A DNA stretch of 30,044 bases from the IMG/VR virus record IMGVR_UViG_3300017728_004457, positions 1 to 30,044 of that record; one strand, given 5' to 3'. The stretch's first letter is position 1. Every line of letters starts with the position of its first letter. Positions 1 through 8,098 of the stretch are shown here, one piece after another. The position numbers were made by a program, and so were the translations under genes. Source of the DNA: a virus. The notes beneath the pieces are model-generated. The model worked only from the letters and a program-made list of their open reading frames with translations, had not been told where the DNA came from and did no database searches.

Positions 1-3
1 AAA

Positions 4-174
4 ATGGAGTTTGATTTTAGCAAATTTATAGATGACATTGAAGCTAGAAAAGAAAAGATTGTTGAAAAAAAGCGAGAAGAAAACCACGTTGTCGAGCAAG
101 ATAGGTTAAGAAGACTTCGTGCTGAACAATATCATGAGAGATGGCAAAATAGAATTGTGTGGAGAGATAGCTAA
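4..174 (+). CDS. Small charged protein, possibly 5'-truncated
   Basis: The ATG at position 4 opens a 56-residue reading frame that ends in TAA immediately before the ATG of the next gene at 175. The frame is open to the left edge of the window, so the true start could lie outside. The product is rich in Glu, Lys and Arg and looks like one charged helix: MEFDFSKFIDDIEARKEK at the start and an Arg/Gln/Glu-rich middle, ending in WRDS. The direct stop-start junction suggests translational coupling with the next gene. I do not recognise a family. Confidence 0.6.
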   Translation: MEFDFSKFIDDIEARKEKIVEKKREENHVVEQDRLRRLRAEQYHERWQNRIVWRDS

Positions 175-822
175 ATGAATCACGATGTTTTACTGAGTTT
201 ATATCAAATCTTAAACGAGTCTGATTATCAGGAAAGAGCTGATGAGTTTGTAGCAGAAATGCGTAGAGAAGGAAATCACAGCGAAGATAATAAAGATGAA
301 ATATCAGAAAAAGAAGAAGAAGTTGAGTTTGACGAAGAAGATGAAGAAGAAACTCAAGACGATGATGATCTAACTTACTTTGACAAAAAAGTAAAAAGCG
401 AAGATGAATCACCTACAGCAATAAATCTTTCTGATGCTGATGATTTAAACAAGTTTATTAGATTGGTTAATCAAGTTAGAGCTTCAAGTTCACTTAAAGA
501 TAAAGATGTATACGTTGAAGTAGAAAAATACTTTAATCGTCTAACAATAGAAGAAAAAAGAGTTTTACATATCTTTGTTAAGGGGCTTATACAAGTAACT
601 TCGCCAGGACTTGATGTTGATGGCAGCGCAGCATATATACCTTCTATGTTTTATTATACATTTAAAAAAGGCTCTGCAACTAGCGAAAAGAAAAAGTCTA
701 TCGAAAGAAAACAAAAATCAAAAGAACAAGCTAAAGAAGATAGCATGTCACCAATTAAAATAGGTGAGTCTAAACAAGATAAGTCTAGAGAAAAAAGAAT
801 CATATTAGAAAATGATGATTAA
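175..822 (+). CDS. Unknown acidic phage protein
   Basis: This 215-residue protein has three visible parts: a short helical N-terminus, a strongly acidic linker (about residues 35-70, runs of Glu and Asp), a compact middle (about 80-165) and a Lys-rich tail. The middle contains the phrase VLHIFVKGLIQVTSPGLDV, which I associate from memory with uncharacterised proteins of large phages but cannot assign to a function. The N-terminus (MNHDVLLSLYQILNES) also fits the (L/I)-x-E tag pattern seen further along the window, although less convincingly. The gene overlaps the next one by 11 bp. Function is unknown. Confidence 0.75.
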   Translation: MNHDVLLSLYQILNESDYQERADEFVAEMRREGNHSEDNKDEISEKEEEVEFDEEDEEETQDDDDLTYFDKKVKSEDESPTAINLSDADDLNKFIRLVNQVRASSSLKDKDVYVEVEKYFNRLTIEEKRVLHIFVKGLIQVTSPGLDVDGSAAYIPSMFYYTFKKGSATSEKKKSIERKQKSKEQAKEDSMSPIKIGESKQDKSREKRIILENDD

Positions 823-1780
823 GGTAGTCAAACCCTACCAGATAAGTGCTATTAAAAAACCTAGTGACTTCTTATTTTTTACAAAAAACGTATTCCGCAT
901 TCTCCAGAAAGAAGGATACTATAAAATAGAAAAAGGATATTATACTGCAGCAAGGTTTTGCAAGCTAACAAATAGTTTTGTATTGGATAACGGAACAAAC
1001 AAAAACAGGGACATATCTGGAATCAATAAAAAAAATTTAAGTTTATACTATGAAAAAGGCTGTGAAACTTACAGTAACTATTTAAAAATTATTACATATC
1101 TAAATAAAGAATCATCAAGAACTTTTTTAAAAAAATACAATCTTTGCAAAAACCACACCAAATTTCTTTTAATCTACATTACAGAAGAAAGTTTTTTCAT
1201 AAGAGGTCTATACCAGTTTTGTCAAAACAAATACAGAGAAGGTGCATATTGCGACTGTAAGTGTAAAGTTATTACAAAAGATATAGAATTTTTGTCAGAA
1301 ATTGAAAATAACTTAAAAATATTTACTTCTCAAAACTTTGTAAAAATTAAAGATTCTAAAAATATGTTTAAAAATTTTTTAGATTATTTAAATAATACTT
1401 CTGTTTTTAACAATAAACTTCAAACTAAAATTGGTGTTAAATTATTGTTAGAAGATAATAGTATGTTTGGCAGAGATAGATTAAACAAAAAATACAATAT
1501 TTACAAAAAAAAATTAAATATTCTGGACGATAGTGTTAAAATAACGATAGAAGAAAAAAACCAATTTATCTTTGCTTTACAGACATGTCTAACTTTATTT
1601 TTGCAAAGTATTGATCATAAAAATATAATGTTTTATGACAAATCATTAATGTCTTATGTTTCTTTAGATAATTTTATTTTTAATCTTTTAGAAGAGAGTA
1701 GTCAAGAATTACAAGATAATTTAGAAAAAAAAGAAGAAAATATGGTTTATTTTGACAGTCTTTTACCTAAAATATTTTAG
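812..1780 (+). CDS. Unknown 322-residue protein
   Basis: This frame starts at tandem ATG codons (812 and 815) inside the end of the preceding gene. The product is rich in Lys, Asn, Phe, Tyr and Ile. It has a cysteine cluster near residues 143-150 (YCDCKCK) and other scattered cysteines (about 50, 68, 111, 136), which could bind metal, although no standard zinc-finger spacing is complete. The C-terminus is acidic and probably helical. No signal peptide or membrane segment is visible. It ends three bases before the next ATG, so it belongs to the same unit as its neighbours. I recognise no family. Confidence 0.75.
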   Translation: MMIKVVKPYQISAIKKPSDFLFFTKNVFRILQKEGYYKIEKGYYTAARFCKLTNSFVLDNGTNKNRDISGINKKNLSLYYEKGCETYSNYLKIITYLNKESSRTFLKKYNLCKNHTKFLLIYITEESFFIRGLYQFCQNKYREGAYCDCKCKVITKDIEFLSEIENNLKIFTSQNFVKIKDSKNMFKNFLDYLNNTSVFNNKLQTKIGVKLLLEDNSMFGRDRLNKKYNIYKKKLNILDDSVKITIEEKNQFIFALQTCLTLFLQSIDHKNIMFYDKSLMSYVSLDNFIFNLLEESSQELQDNLEKKEENMVYFDSLLPKIF

Positions 1781-1782
1781 TA

Positions 1783-2052
1783 ATGAATGAATGCACAAAA
1801 GAACAAAAGTCAGAAATACTAGAGTTACTAAGTGAAATTTTGCCGCTTTATGACGGAGACGATTGGATTAAAGTTAAAAAGTACGTTGTTAGATACTCAA
1901 AGTCTAATACAAGAAAATTGTTTTCGACAAGACATGTAAAAACAAAAAAGCATACTTTAAATAATTTTGAAAAGTCTTTGTTATTAGCAATCGAAGATAT
2001 TTATAAAAAAAAGTTAATCCTTTACAAAAAAGATAAACACAATTGTGAGTAA
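1783..2052 (+). CDS. Small basic unknown protein
   Basis: The 89-residue product is Lys-rich and probably helical, with the motif LPLYDGDDWIKVKKYVVRYS in its first half. It starts two bases after the stop of the previous gene and ends six bases before the next start, so it is surely co-transcribed. No domain is recognised. Its compact spacing and neighbours are the main support for it being real. Confidence 0.65.
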   Translation: MNECTKEQKSEILELLSEILPLYDGDDWIKVKKYVVRYSKSNTRKLFSTRHVKTKKHTLNNFEKSLLLAIEDIYKKKLILYKKDKHNCE

Positions 2053-2058
2053 TATTTT

Positions 2059-3609
2059 ATGAAACTAAAAATAACTAAGGACAAGGTTGTTCTCAAAGAG
2101 TATAGTGATGACGAAGACATGAGTAATCTTTTTAAAATGTCTGGTCTAGAATCAACTTTTAAAGCAGGTAAAGATATAGCTTCTTTTGTAAAAGCCAGTG
2201 TAACTCTTATCTATAAGTCTTTCGGCTCTTTTCTTTATAATATCTTACACGAAGATGGAGATATGACTAAATTTGCAAAAAGAATGCAAAATCTAGACAA
2301 AGAATACATTACAGATACAAATGCAGCAATTCAAAGTCTAGATAACACAACAAGAAACATGATTTTATCTGCTGGCTTAAAAGAATCAGAAATAGATATG
2401 ATTTTTGCTGCAGGAATACCTGCAGGTGCAATTGCTGAAAGACTTCAAAACAAAGCTTATAGCGCACCTAAAGATAAGCCAAAAGATTACAAGGCAGGAT
2501 CAGATCCTTATGTAGCAATTACAGAAAGCTTGTATAATTTATATTTAGGCGACGCTGAAACAAGTGAGATTTCTTATTCATCAGACACTACAAATGCTAT
2601 AAAAAAAGTAATTAGACAAAGAATGTCGCCACAAGTTGTTGAATGGATTAACGGCTTGATAGACTTTAGCGAAAAAGATAGAAAGATAGCTAATAGAATT
2701 TTAAAACTAAGCTTTTTAAAAAATAAAACAAAAATTACAACAAGCTTATCAGACAAGCTTAGCGCTGACATAAGAAGTATTATAGATAGCCTTATTGAAA
2801 GTTTCCATATATTAAAAATAACTAAAAGTAATACGAGTCTAAACTTATTAAAAGAGCTTTCTGAGCAGGATCGTGCTAATATCGCTAGCGACGTTGGAAG
2901 AATTCTGGAGGTTATAGCTGTTTGCATTGTGTTTGAAAAACAAATTATAGAAGTTTTCTTTTCAAACTTAAATACTATTGCTTCAAAAGGAAATGATAAA
3001 ATCAAAAAAGATTTTTCGACTATTTGTCTATTAATCATTACTTACAAGTCGTATTTAAATTTAATTGACGCAAATAAAAGTAATCCAGATAATTTTAGCA
3101 TTGAATCTTACGCTAAGAGCTTGAAAGAATCGATTCCTTCTGGCTTTAAAAATCACGCTGATAAGTCTGTGTTGGAAAGATTAGAAGGCTTGAAAATAGA
3201 TCCAGTTGAGAGTGAAGATGATAATAGCAACAAAGCTTTATTTATTGGAACTTGTAAATCTATAATAAAGCTTCTGGAAGAAGATTTTAAGGTTTATCCA
3301 TCGCTATTAAACAATTATTATGAAAAAATACAAAAGTTTGTTGTTGAAGATGCCATGTCTATGGGTGAGGATAAAAGCACACAAGTAAATACATCAAAAA
3401 GTGATCTTGTTTATTTGTTTAGTTTTTTAAAAAAAGAAGTCAAAAACGTTAAAATCGATGATAATATAAATGTAATACAAGCTTTAATAAAAGAACTTGC
3501 TCCTGAAGTTGGAACAGAAGCAGAAGCGGAAGCGGAAGCGGAAGAAAAATCTGGAGAAAAATCTGGAGAAGAAGCTAATAGTGATTCTAAAGATGCTGAA
3601 AGTAAATAA
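2059..3609 (+). CDS. Unknown 516-residue helical protein with EA-rich tail
   Basis: The protein is mostly predicted helix with many Lys, Ser and Ile residues. A hydrophobic stretch near residues 285-300 (VIAVCIVFEKQIIEVFF) is too broken for a confident membrane segment. The tail (about 480-516) is low complexity: alternating Glu-Ala, then KSGEKSGEE, then an acidic Ser/Asp/Lys end. It is encoded by short tandem DNA repeats (separate entry). The N-terminus (MKLKITKDKVVLKEYSDD) contains L-K-E at residues 12-14 and could be a divergent packaging tag, but this is weak. I would guess a structural or internal virion protein from size and style only; no family is recognised. Confidence 0.75.
   Translation: MKLKITKDKVVLKEYSDDEDMSNLFKMSGLESTFKAGKDIASFVKASVTLIYKSFGSFLYNILHEDGDMTKFAKRMQNLDKEYITDTNAAIQSLDNTTRNMILSAGLKESEIDMIFAAGIPAGAIAERLQNKAYSAPKDKPKDYKAGSDPYVAITESLYNLYLGDAETSEISYSSDTTNAIKKVIRQRMSPQVVEWINGLIDFSEKDRKIANRILKLSFLKNKTKITTSLSDKLSADIRSIIDSLIESFHILKITKSNTSLNLLKELSEQDRANIASDVGRILEVIAVCIVFEKQIIEVFFSNLNTIASKGNDKIKKDFSTICLLIITYKSYLNLIDANKSNPDNFSIESYAKSLKESIPSGFKNHADKSVLERLEGLKIDPVESEDDNSNKALFIGTCKSIIKLLEEDFKVYPSLLNNYYEKIQKFVVEDAMSMGEDKSTQVNTSKSDLVYLFSFLKKEVKNVKIDDNINVIQALIKELAPEVGTEAEAEAEAEEKSGEKSGEEANSDSKDAESK
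3517..3570 (+). repeat. Short tandem repeats in the end of the 516 aa gene
   Basis: Four GAAGCG/GAAGCA hexamers run from 3517 to 3540 and a degenerate fifth follows. Two exact copies of the 12-mer AAATCTGGAGAA sit at 3547-3558 and 3559-3570. They encode an (EA)n stretch and then two KSGE units. Such repeats are prone to slip and would vary the length of the tail in frame, because both units are multiples of three. Confidence 0.9.
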
Positions 3610-3638
3610 TAACAATTTAAACCACGAAAAGGAAAAAA

Positions 3639-3962
3639 ATGAATAACAAATGGATGCCAGAAATTTACTACGAAGAAACACATGAAGGACCAACGTCAGG
3701 ACTGCCTTTTATAAAAGTGCCTGAAGATCATTCGATGCCTGGGTGTTTATTTATGTGTGAAGTAAGAGATGTTAGTAATGATGAAGTTGAGAAAGAAATA
3801 GCTGTTCACTCTTACGCTAATATGACGCTTTTAAAAGAAAAACTGACAGAGAGCCATTATGACATTGTAAGGCAAACCTTAGGACTTTTACCACTTAAAG
3901 AAGCTGTTAAGAAAGGTCAAGAAATAAATGGTGAAATAAATAAAAATATTGATGTAAAATAG
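3639..3962 (+). CDS. Conserved small phage protein, function unknown
   Basis: The 107-residue product begins MNNKWMPEIYYEE after a strong purine-rich ribosome site (AAAAGGAAAAAA). It contains TSGLPFIKVPEDHSMPG, a middle that reads as beta strands (LFMCEVRDV), and a C-terminal helix with YDIVRQTLGLLPLKEAVKKG. I associate this pattern (W-x-PEI-x-YEE, LPFI-x-VP, YD-x-VR-x-xLGL) with uncharacterised proteins of T4-like marine phages from memory. There are no catalytic motifs, signal peptide or membrane segment. Function is unknown. Confidence 0.75.
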   Translation: MNNKWMPEIYYEETHEGPTSGLPFIKVPEDHSMPGCLFMCEVRDVSNDEVEKEIAVHSYANMTLLKEKLTESHYDIVRQTLGLLPLKEAVKKGQEINGEINKNIDVK

Positions 3963-3974
3963 TTTTTATTTTAT

Positions 3975-3980
3975 TATAAT
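3975..3980 (+). promoter_or_regulatory. Possible -10 element (TATAAT)
   Basis: A perfect TATAAT lies in the 39 bp gap before the gene at 4002. A start about seven bases downstream would leave the GGAG ribosome site at 3991-3994 in the leader. No -35 box is obvious, and the DNA is very AT-rich, so chance is a real alternative. Confidence 0.35.
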
Positions 3981-4001
3981 GTCTTTTAAAGGAGAAATGT
4001 A

Positions 4002-4460
4002 ATGAAATATTCTGTTGGACAGGTTATATATTCAATTCTGCAAGAAAAACAAATTATTATTCCTCTTAAAGTAGTTGAAGAAATAACAATTAAAAATGAA
4101 CAGGGCGAGCAGACAAATTATAAAGTTATGTTGCCAAATACTAAAAAGCAAAAAGTAAAGACGAGTATGTTTAAAGAACTTTTTGTAGACTTAGATGAAG
4201 TCTCAAACTATATGATTGAAAATGCAAAAAAAGCAATTGATAAAATGGTTGAGGACGCAATTTATTTAGAAGAAGACTACTTTAAGGAAAGTAAAAGTAA
4301 AGATGTAATTATTGAAAAAGAAGCCATTGAAGATAATAGTGTGTGTAATAATGAAAATAATAATGTTAAAATTGATTTAGGCGATGGTAAAGTTGCTAGT
4401 TTTAATATAGACGCAATGGAAGAAATTAAAAGTAATGACAACAATGAATCAGAAAAGTAA
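4002..4460 (+). CDS. Small protein with SH3-like N-terminal barrel and acidic tail
   Basis: The 152-residue product starts at an ATG with a good AAAGGAG site. Residues 1-55 (YSVGQVIYSI, then alternating strands around QTNYKVMLPNT) look like a small SH3/KOW-type beta barrel of the kind encoded several times in this window. Residues 60-100 are helical (LDEVSNYMIENAKKAIDKM). The remaining third is acidic, Asn-rich and probably disordered. The gene overlaps the exonuclease start by 26 bp, so the two are probably translated together. It could be a nucleic-acid or polymerase-binding accessory factor, but that is only a guess. Confidence 0.7.
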   Translation: MKYSVGQVIYSILQEKQIIIPLKVVEEITIKNEQGEQTNYKVMLPNTKKQKVKTSMFKELFVDLDEVSNYMIENAKKAIDKMVEDAIYLEEDYFKESKSKDVIIEKEAIEDNSVCNNENNNVKIDLGDGKVASFNIDAMEEIKSNDNNESEK

Positions 4461-5310
4461 TAATAATATTCTTGTTTTAGATGGATATAATTTAATTTAT
4501 AGAGCAAGGTATAGTGGAAGAAACACAGGAGAGTTTACTACTGTGTTTAATTTTTTTAGAAGTCTTAGATCTATTATAGAAAAGTTTAATCCAGACTTAT
4601 GCTATTTTGTTTTAGAAGGTCGACCTGTAAAGCGATTAGCTATTGATTCGAACTATAAAGGTCAAAGAACTTATCACAACAAAGACAACTTTCAAGAACA
4701 AAGAAGAAAGATTATTGAGATAACTAAGAATCTTTTACCTATTGTTGTTGTTAAGCATGATGACTATGAATGTGATGATATTGCAAATTTCCTTGCTAAC
4801 GAAAAACATGCAAACGATAATGCAGTAATAATATCTACAGACACTGATTTTATTCAAAGTATAAAAGAAAAGACAAGAGTCTTTAATCCCGTAAAGAAAG
4901 ATTATTTTCAAAGTCCAAATTACAACTACATAATGTGGAAGTCTTTAGTTGGTGATAAGTCAGACAATATAATTGGCTTTACTGGGATTGGTAATAAGAA
5001 AGCAATTAATTTGCTAGAAAATAAAGAAAAGTTAGAAGACTTTTTGTCGATTGAAGAAAACAATCAAAAGTTTTTAAGAAACAATACAATGATAAAGTTT
5101 CATGATCTTAGTGATGATATTAACGAAATAAAATATCATAATAAAATACTTGACGAAGGTCAAATTAATTGGGAACAAATTAAGTCTGAATTTTCTTCTA
5201 TGGGATTTAAGTCTATAGTTGAAAAAGAAAAGTCATGGAATAAATTTAAAGAGACGTTTGAAAAATTATTAAAAGGAGAAAGATATGTCAGAGGTAGTGC
5301 TACAGCCTGA
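4435..5310 (+). CDS. 5'-3' exonuclease / flap endonuclease (FEN, T4 RNase H-like)
   Basis: This is a structure-specific 5' nuclease of the Pol I N-domain/T4 RNase H family, which removes RNA primers and flaps during replication. Motifs run in family order: DGYNLIYRAR (D16), LEGRPVKRL and YKGQR (58-77, arch/basic region), DDYECDDIANFLA (acidic E112, D114, D115), STDTDFIQ (D136, D138) and LVGDKSDNIIGFTGIGNKKA (D174, D177, then the helix-3-turn-helix DNA-binding loop). All expected acidic metal ligands are present, so it should be active. At 291 residues it matches stand-alone phage enzymes. ATG 4444 is an alternative start. It overlaps the previous gene by 26 bp and the next by 26 bp. Confidence 0.93.
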   Translation: MTTMNQKSNNNILVLDGYNLIYRARYSGRNTGEFTTVFNFFRSLRSIIEKFNPDLCYFVLEGRPVKRLAIDSNYKGQRTYHNKDNFQEQRRKIIEITKNLLPIVVVKHDDYECDDIANFLANEKHANDNAVIISTDTDFIQSIKEKTRVFNPVKKDYFQSPNYNYIMWKSLVGDKSDNIIGFTGIGNKKAINLLENKEKLEDFLSIEENNQKFLRNNTMIKFHDLSDDINEIKYHNKILDEGQINWEQIKSEFSSMGFKSIVEKEKSWNKFKETFEKLLKGERYVRGSATA

Positions 5311-5497
5311 AATGTTACAGAGTTTAAGATCACAAAATATAATCTCAGAGAACGAGGTTGCTATAAGTGTTGGTGATCTTTTTTATGCTAAAAACGTGTT
5401 AACAAACGAGAAAAGAATTATTAAAACAAATATTATTAATCAAAGTAGAAACGAAAACCTACAAGAAACCACAACGAAAACTTTATTAAAGGGTTAA
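5285..5497 (+). CDS. Small unknown protein upstream of groEL
   Basis: The 70-residue product begins after AAAAGGAGAAAGAT, one of the best ribosome sites in the window, inside the end of the exonuclease gene. Its centre (VAISVGDLFYAKNVLTNEKRIIKTNI) could be a short SH3-like barrel: a hydrophobic start, then G-D-x-x-Y, then a strand. The last 20 residues are polar. It ends five bases before the GroEL start and occupies the place where a groES gene would be in bacteria, but it lacks the GroES mobile-loop and length signature, so I do not call it GroES. Confidence 0.65.
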   Translation: MSEVVLQPEMLQSLRSQNIISENEVAISVGDLFYAKNVLTNEKRIIKTNIINQSRNENLQETTTKTLLKG

Positions 5498-5502
5498 AAT
5501 TA

Positions 5503-7134
5503 ATGACAAATTCAATTGTTTTTGATGCAGAAGCTCAAAGATTATTAAAAGCTGGTGTCGAAAAAATATCAAATGCTGTTAGCATTACCATGGGGCCTCG
5601 AGGAAAGTTAGTGCTTATTGAAAAAAATAACGAGCCTCCTCATCTTACAAAAGATGGTGCTACAGTTGCAAAGTCAATATTTCTAGAAAATAGAGTGCAA
5701 GATTTAGGCGCGCAGCTATTAAAACAAGCAAGCGAAAATACTGCAACTGTGGCGGGTGACGGAAGCACAACGTCTGCAGTCTTAGCAAAAGAACTCTACT
5801 TTAGAGCATCACAAGCTTTGCAAACTGGGATAGGTTCACCTTCAGAAATTACTGCTGTCTTAAACGAAAAGGTTGACGAAGTAATACAAATGCTTACAGA
5901 AAAGGCTAAAAAAGTTTCCTCCAATGAGGAAATCAATCAGGTTGCAACTATTAGCGCTAATGGTGACAGTTATATTGGTGATTTAATCGCAAATGCGATG
6001 CTGGAAGTTGGAACCTCGGGACTTGTCACAGTAGAAAAGTCAAAGACAACAAATACAGACTTGAGTCTTGTAAGAGGCGTAAAAATTGATAGAGGATATA
6101 TTTCTCCTTATTTTATCAATGACACTGAAAAGTCTAAATGTATTTTAGACGACCCGCTTATTTTAATACTTTCTTGTAAGTTAAATTCTCTGTCACAAAT
6201 TCTTCCGGTTTTAGAAAAAGTTCATCAAACCTCTAAACCTTTGTTTTTAATTGCAAACGACTATGATCAAGAAGTAATCCAGTCATTACTCACAAATGTT
6301 TCGAAAGGTTTACTAAATGTTTGCGCAGTCAGATCTCCTTTTTATGGAGAAAAAAGAAATACAATTTTAAATGACTTAGCTAAAGCATTAAGTACAAAAG
6401 TCTTTTATGATTTAGATGAAAAGTCTATTAGCAGCATTTTACTATCAGATTTAGGCACATGTAAGAAGACTGAGACTATTCATGATGAAACTCTTTTTGT
6501 CGAATGCGAAGGCACAAATGCAAAAGATACTTCTAGTGAAATAGAATCTAAACTAGAAGATAAAAGCCTGACCAAAGAAGAAGAAGCCTTTTATAGACAA
6601 AGACTTATTATCAACAAAGGTGTTGTCGCTGTACTTTCTATCGGCGCATATACTGAATCCGAGCTTTTAGAATTGGTTGATAGAGTTGATGACGCTTTAC
6701 ATGCAACAAAAGCTGCAATAGAAAGTGGTTTTCTACCAGGTGGTGGTATAGCTTTAGCAAAAGTTAGTATTGACTTATACAATAAGTATAAGGGGTCAGA
6801 ATCTTTACTAGAGAGTACAGTTGCTAAAATAGTTTCTGACGCCTGCTTATCACCTTTAAGACAAATTCTTAAAAACGCAGATCTCTCAGTTGATTTTATT
6901 GTCGAAAACCTTAAGCAGAACAGTGACTTTACTTATGGCTTTAATGTAAGAGAAGAAAAGTATTGTGACATGATAGAGGCAGGAATTATCGATCCACAAA
7001 AGGTAACAGCAACAGCACTGAAAAATGCTGCGAGCGTGTGCAATTCACTTATTTCAATCGGGTGTGTTGTGTTAGGAAATGCAGTGCAAGATCAAGGAAT
7101 ACAATTAGGTCAGCTTTCTGATGATATGTATTAA
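5503..7134 (+). CDS. groEL: GroEL-type chaperonin (HSP60), phage-encoded
   Basis: This 543-residue protein aligns end to end with group I chaperonins, which fold proteins inside a double ring driven by ATP. Visible hallmarks are TMGPRGK (29-34), KDGATVAK with D51, the ATP loop AGDGSTTSAVLA (84-95, D86), the apical RGYISPYF (197-204), the hydrolysis aspartate in RVDDALHATKAA (D397) and PGGGIAL (412-418). The apical APGFGDRR motif of bacterial GroEL is changed to SPFYGEKR (278-285). The C-terminal Gly-Gly-Met tail is replaced by DQGIQLGQLSDDMY. The equatorial ATPase looks intact, so it is probably functional. It likely folds a phage virion protein, as shown for a Pseudomonas jumbo phage chaperonin. 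No GroES lies in the window. Confidence 0.97.
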   Translation: MTNSIVFDAEAQRLLKAGVEKISNAVSITMGPRGKLVLIEKNNEPPHLTKDGATVAKSIFLENRVQDLGAQLLKQASENTATVAGDGSTTSAVLAKELYFRASQALQTGIGSPSEITAVLNEKVDEVIQMLTEKAKKVSSNEEINQVATISANGDSYIGDLIANAMLEVGTSGLVTVEKSKTTNTDLSLVRGVKIDRGYISPYFINDTEKSKCILDDPLILILSCKLNSLSQILPVLEKVHQTSKPLFLIANDYDQEVIQSLLTNVSKGLLNVCAVRSPFYGEKRNTILNDLAKALSTKVFYDLDEKSISSILLSDLGTCKKTETIHDETLFVECEGTNAKDTSSEIESKLEDKSLTKEEEAFYRQRLIINKGVVAVLSIGAYTESELLELVDRVDDALHATKAAIESGFLPGGGIALAKVSIDLYNKYKGSESLLESTVAKIVSDACLSPLRQILKNADLSVDFIVENLKQNSDFTYGFNVREEKYCDMIEAGIIDPQKVTATALKNAASVCNSLISIGCVVLGNAVQDQGIQLGQLSDDMY

Positions 7135-7155
7135 TATACATCAAGGAGTTCTAGA

Positions 7156-7320
7156 ATGGAAGATATTGACGTTGTTATCTTAGATGAAATATCTAGAATT
7201 AGGAATAACGAAGAAAACAGAAGGCTACAGCTAGAATTGCCTATAGAAGATTTGTTCTATGAAAAAGAGAAGGAAGACTTTAAAGAAGAGCCTAAACGTG
7301 TAATAATTATTGAATTATAA
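7156..7320 (+). CDS. Small acidic unknown protein
   Basis: A 54-residue frame sits between groEL and the sigma gene, behind a good AAGGAG site (7143-7148) at standard distance from the ATG. The product starts MEDIDVVILDEISRIRNNEE and is rich in Glu, Lys and Ile, probably one or two helices. It ends at the TAA that also forms part of the TATAAATA element before the sigma gene. I recognise no family. Ribosome site and gap filling are the support. Confidence 0.55.
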   Translation: MEDIDVVILDEISRIRNNEENRRLQLELPIEDLFYEKEKEDFKEEPKRVIIIEL

Positions 7321-7323
7321 ATA
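7316..7323 (+). promoter_or_regulatory. TATAAATA, matching the T4 late promoter octamer
   Basis: The octamer TATAAATA lies 22 bp before the chosen ATG of the sigma gene. It equals the consensus that T4 gp55 recognises at late promoters, which have no -35 box. A start near 7330 would leave the AGAGGT ribosome site in the leader. The same octamer also occurs inside a coding region at 12475, so one match proves little. Confidence 0.35.
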
Positions 7324-7345
7324 TAATTTTATAAAAAGAGGTAAA

Positions 7346-8098
7346 ATGCAACTAAACAATAAATACTTTAAAGATACTATTAAAAACAATCCACTTCTTA
7401 CAAGAAAACAAGAAATTGATCTTGCAAGAAAAATGCAAAAAGGGGATTCTTTTGCAAGAAAAAAGTTAATTGAATCAAACTATAGACTTGTCCTAAGTAT
7501 TGCTAAAAAGTATCACAGAAGTTATATTGACTTTGAAGACCTAGTTCAGGAAAGCAGCGTAGGATTAATTAAGGCAGCAGATAAATTTGACCCTGAATTA
7601 GGTCATAAATTTAGCACTTATGCTTGTTGGTGGATAAAACAAGCAGCTCTACAATACATAAATGAAAATACTTCAAACATTAAAGTTCCTACACACTCAA
7701 GATTACTTAACGCAAAAATCAAAGCTGCCTCTGAAAAACTTTCAAAAGAAAAAGGCTTGTCGCCTACACTTAAAGAACTCTCAGAAGAAGTAGGTGAAAA
7801 CGTTAAGAAAATTAAGTATACAATTAACGCTAATAAAAATATTTCTTCGATTGATGCTAATATAAATGATAGTGGGTATTCAATAGCAAACAAAGTACAA
7901 GACGACAGTTTGTTTGTAGATCCAGAAAAAAATTATGAAAGAAAAGAATTAAACAGAATAGTGCTAGATTCTTTAAAGCTTTTAACACCTAAAGAAGAAA
8001 AAATAATTAGATTAAGATTTGGAATTACTGAATCTGAAAATAATTTGTCACACTTTGTAATTACTGATGACATGAAAGAATACTTAAATGAAAAATAA
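7346..8098 (+). CDS. RNA polymerase sigma-70 family factor (regions 1.2 to 4.1)
   Basis: The 250-residue product is a sigma-70-type factor that directs host RNA polymerase to phage promoters. I chose the ATG at 7346 because AAAGAGGT lies just upstream; a TTG at 7310 would extend it by 12 residues. Region 1.2 is about 12-38. Region 2 is about 39-108: RLVLSIAKKY, DFEDLVQESSVGLIKAADKF, HKFSTYACWWIKQAALQYI. Region 3 is about 112-160 (KVPTHSR, ASEKLSKEKGLSPTLKELSE). Region 4.1 is 211-227 (LLTPKEEKIIRLRFGI). In region 2.4 the Thr that RpoD uses for the -10 element (WIRQAIT) is Leu here, suggesting an altered -10 specificity. The protein ends before any region 4.2 helix-turn-helix, which appears in the next, overlapping gene. 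Confidence 0.93.
   Translation: MQLNNKYFKDTIKNNPLLTRKQEIDLARKMQKGDSFARKKLIESNYRLVLSIAKKYHRSYIDFEDLVQESSVGLIKAADKFDPELGHKFSTYACWWIKQAALQYINENTSNIKVPTHSRLLNAKIKAASEKLSKEKGLSPTLKELSEEVGENVKKIKYTINANKNISSIDANINDSGYSIANKVQDDSLFVDPEKNYERKELNRIVLDSLKLLTPKEEKIIRLRFGITESENNLSHFVITDDMKEYLNEK

Noticed and set aside
44-412. Minus-strand frame opposite the first genes (also many others such as 2574-3038, 10797-11201, 18107-18427)
   Set aside because: They lie fully antisense to supported genes, have no ribosome site and show low-complexity Leu/Phe/Ser composition expected from the complement of Lys/Glu-rich codons.
5285-5497. Small gene before groEL as GroES
   Set aside because: Only 70 residues, no mobile-loop or roof motif of GroES and no similar order of strands.
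7310-7345. TTG start of the sigma gene
   Set aside because: It gives 12 residues of translated leader (NYKYNFIKRGK) that contain the ribosome site itself; ATG 7346 is better.
8085-8098. Programmed frameshift joining the sigma gene and the next ORF
   Set aside because: The second ORF is in +1 frame with a TAA directly before its ATG, leaving an 11-base window with no known +1 slip site. Separate initiation is simpler. An assembly error cannot be fully excluded.
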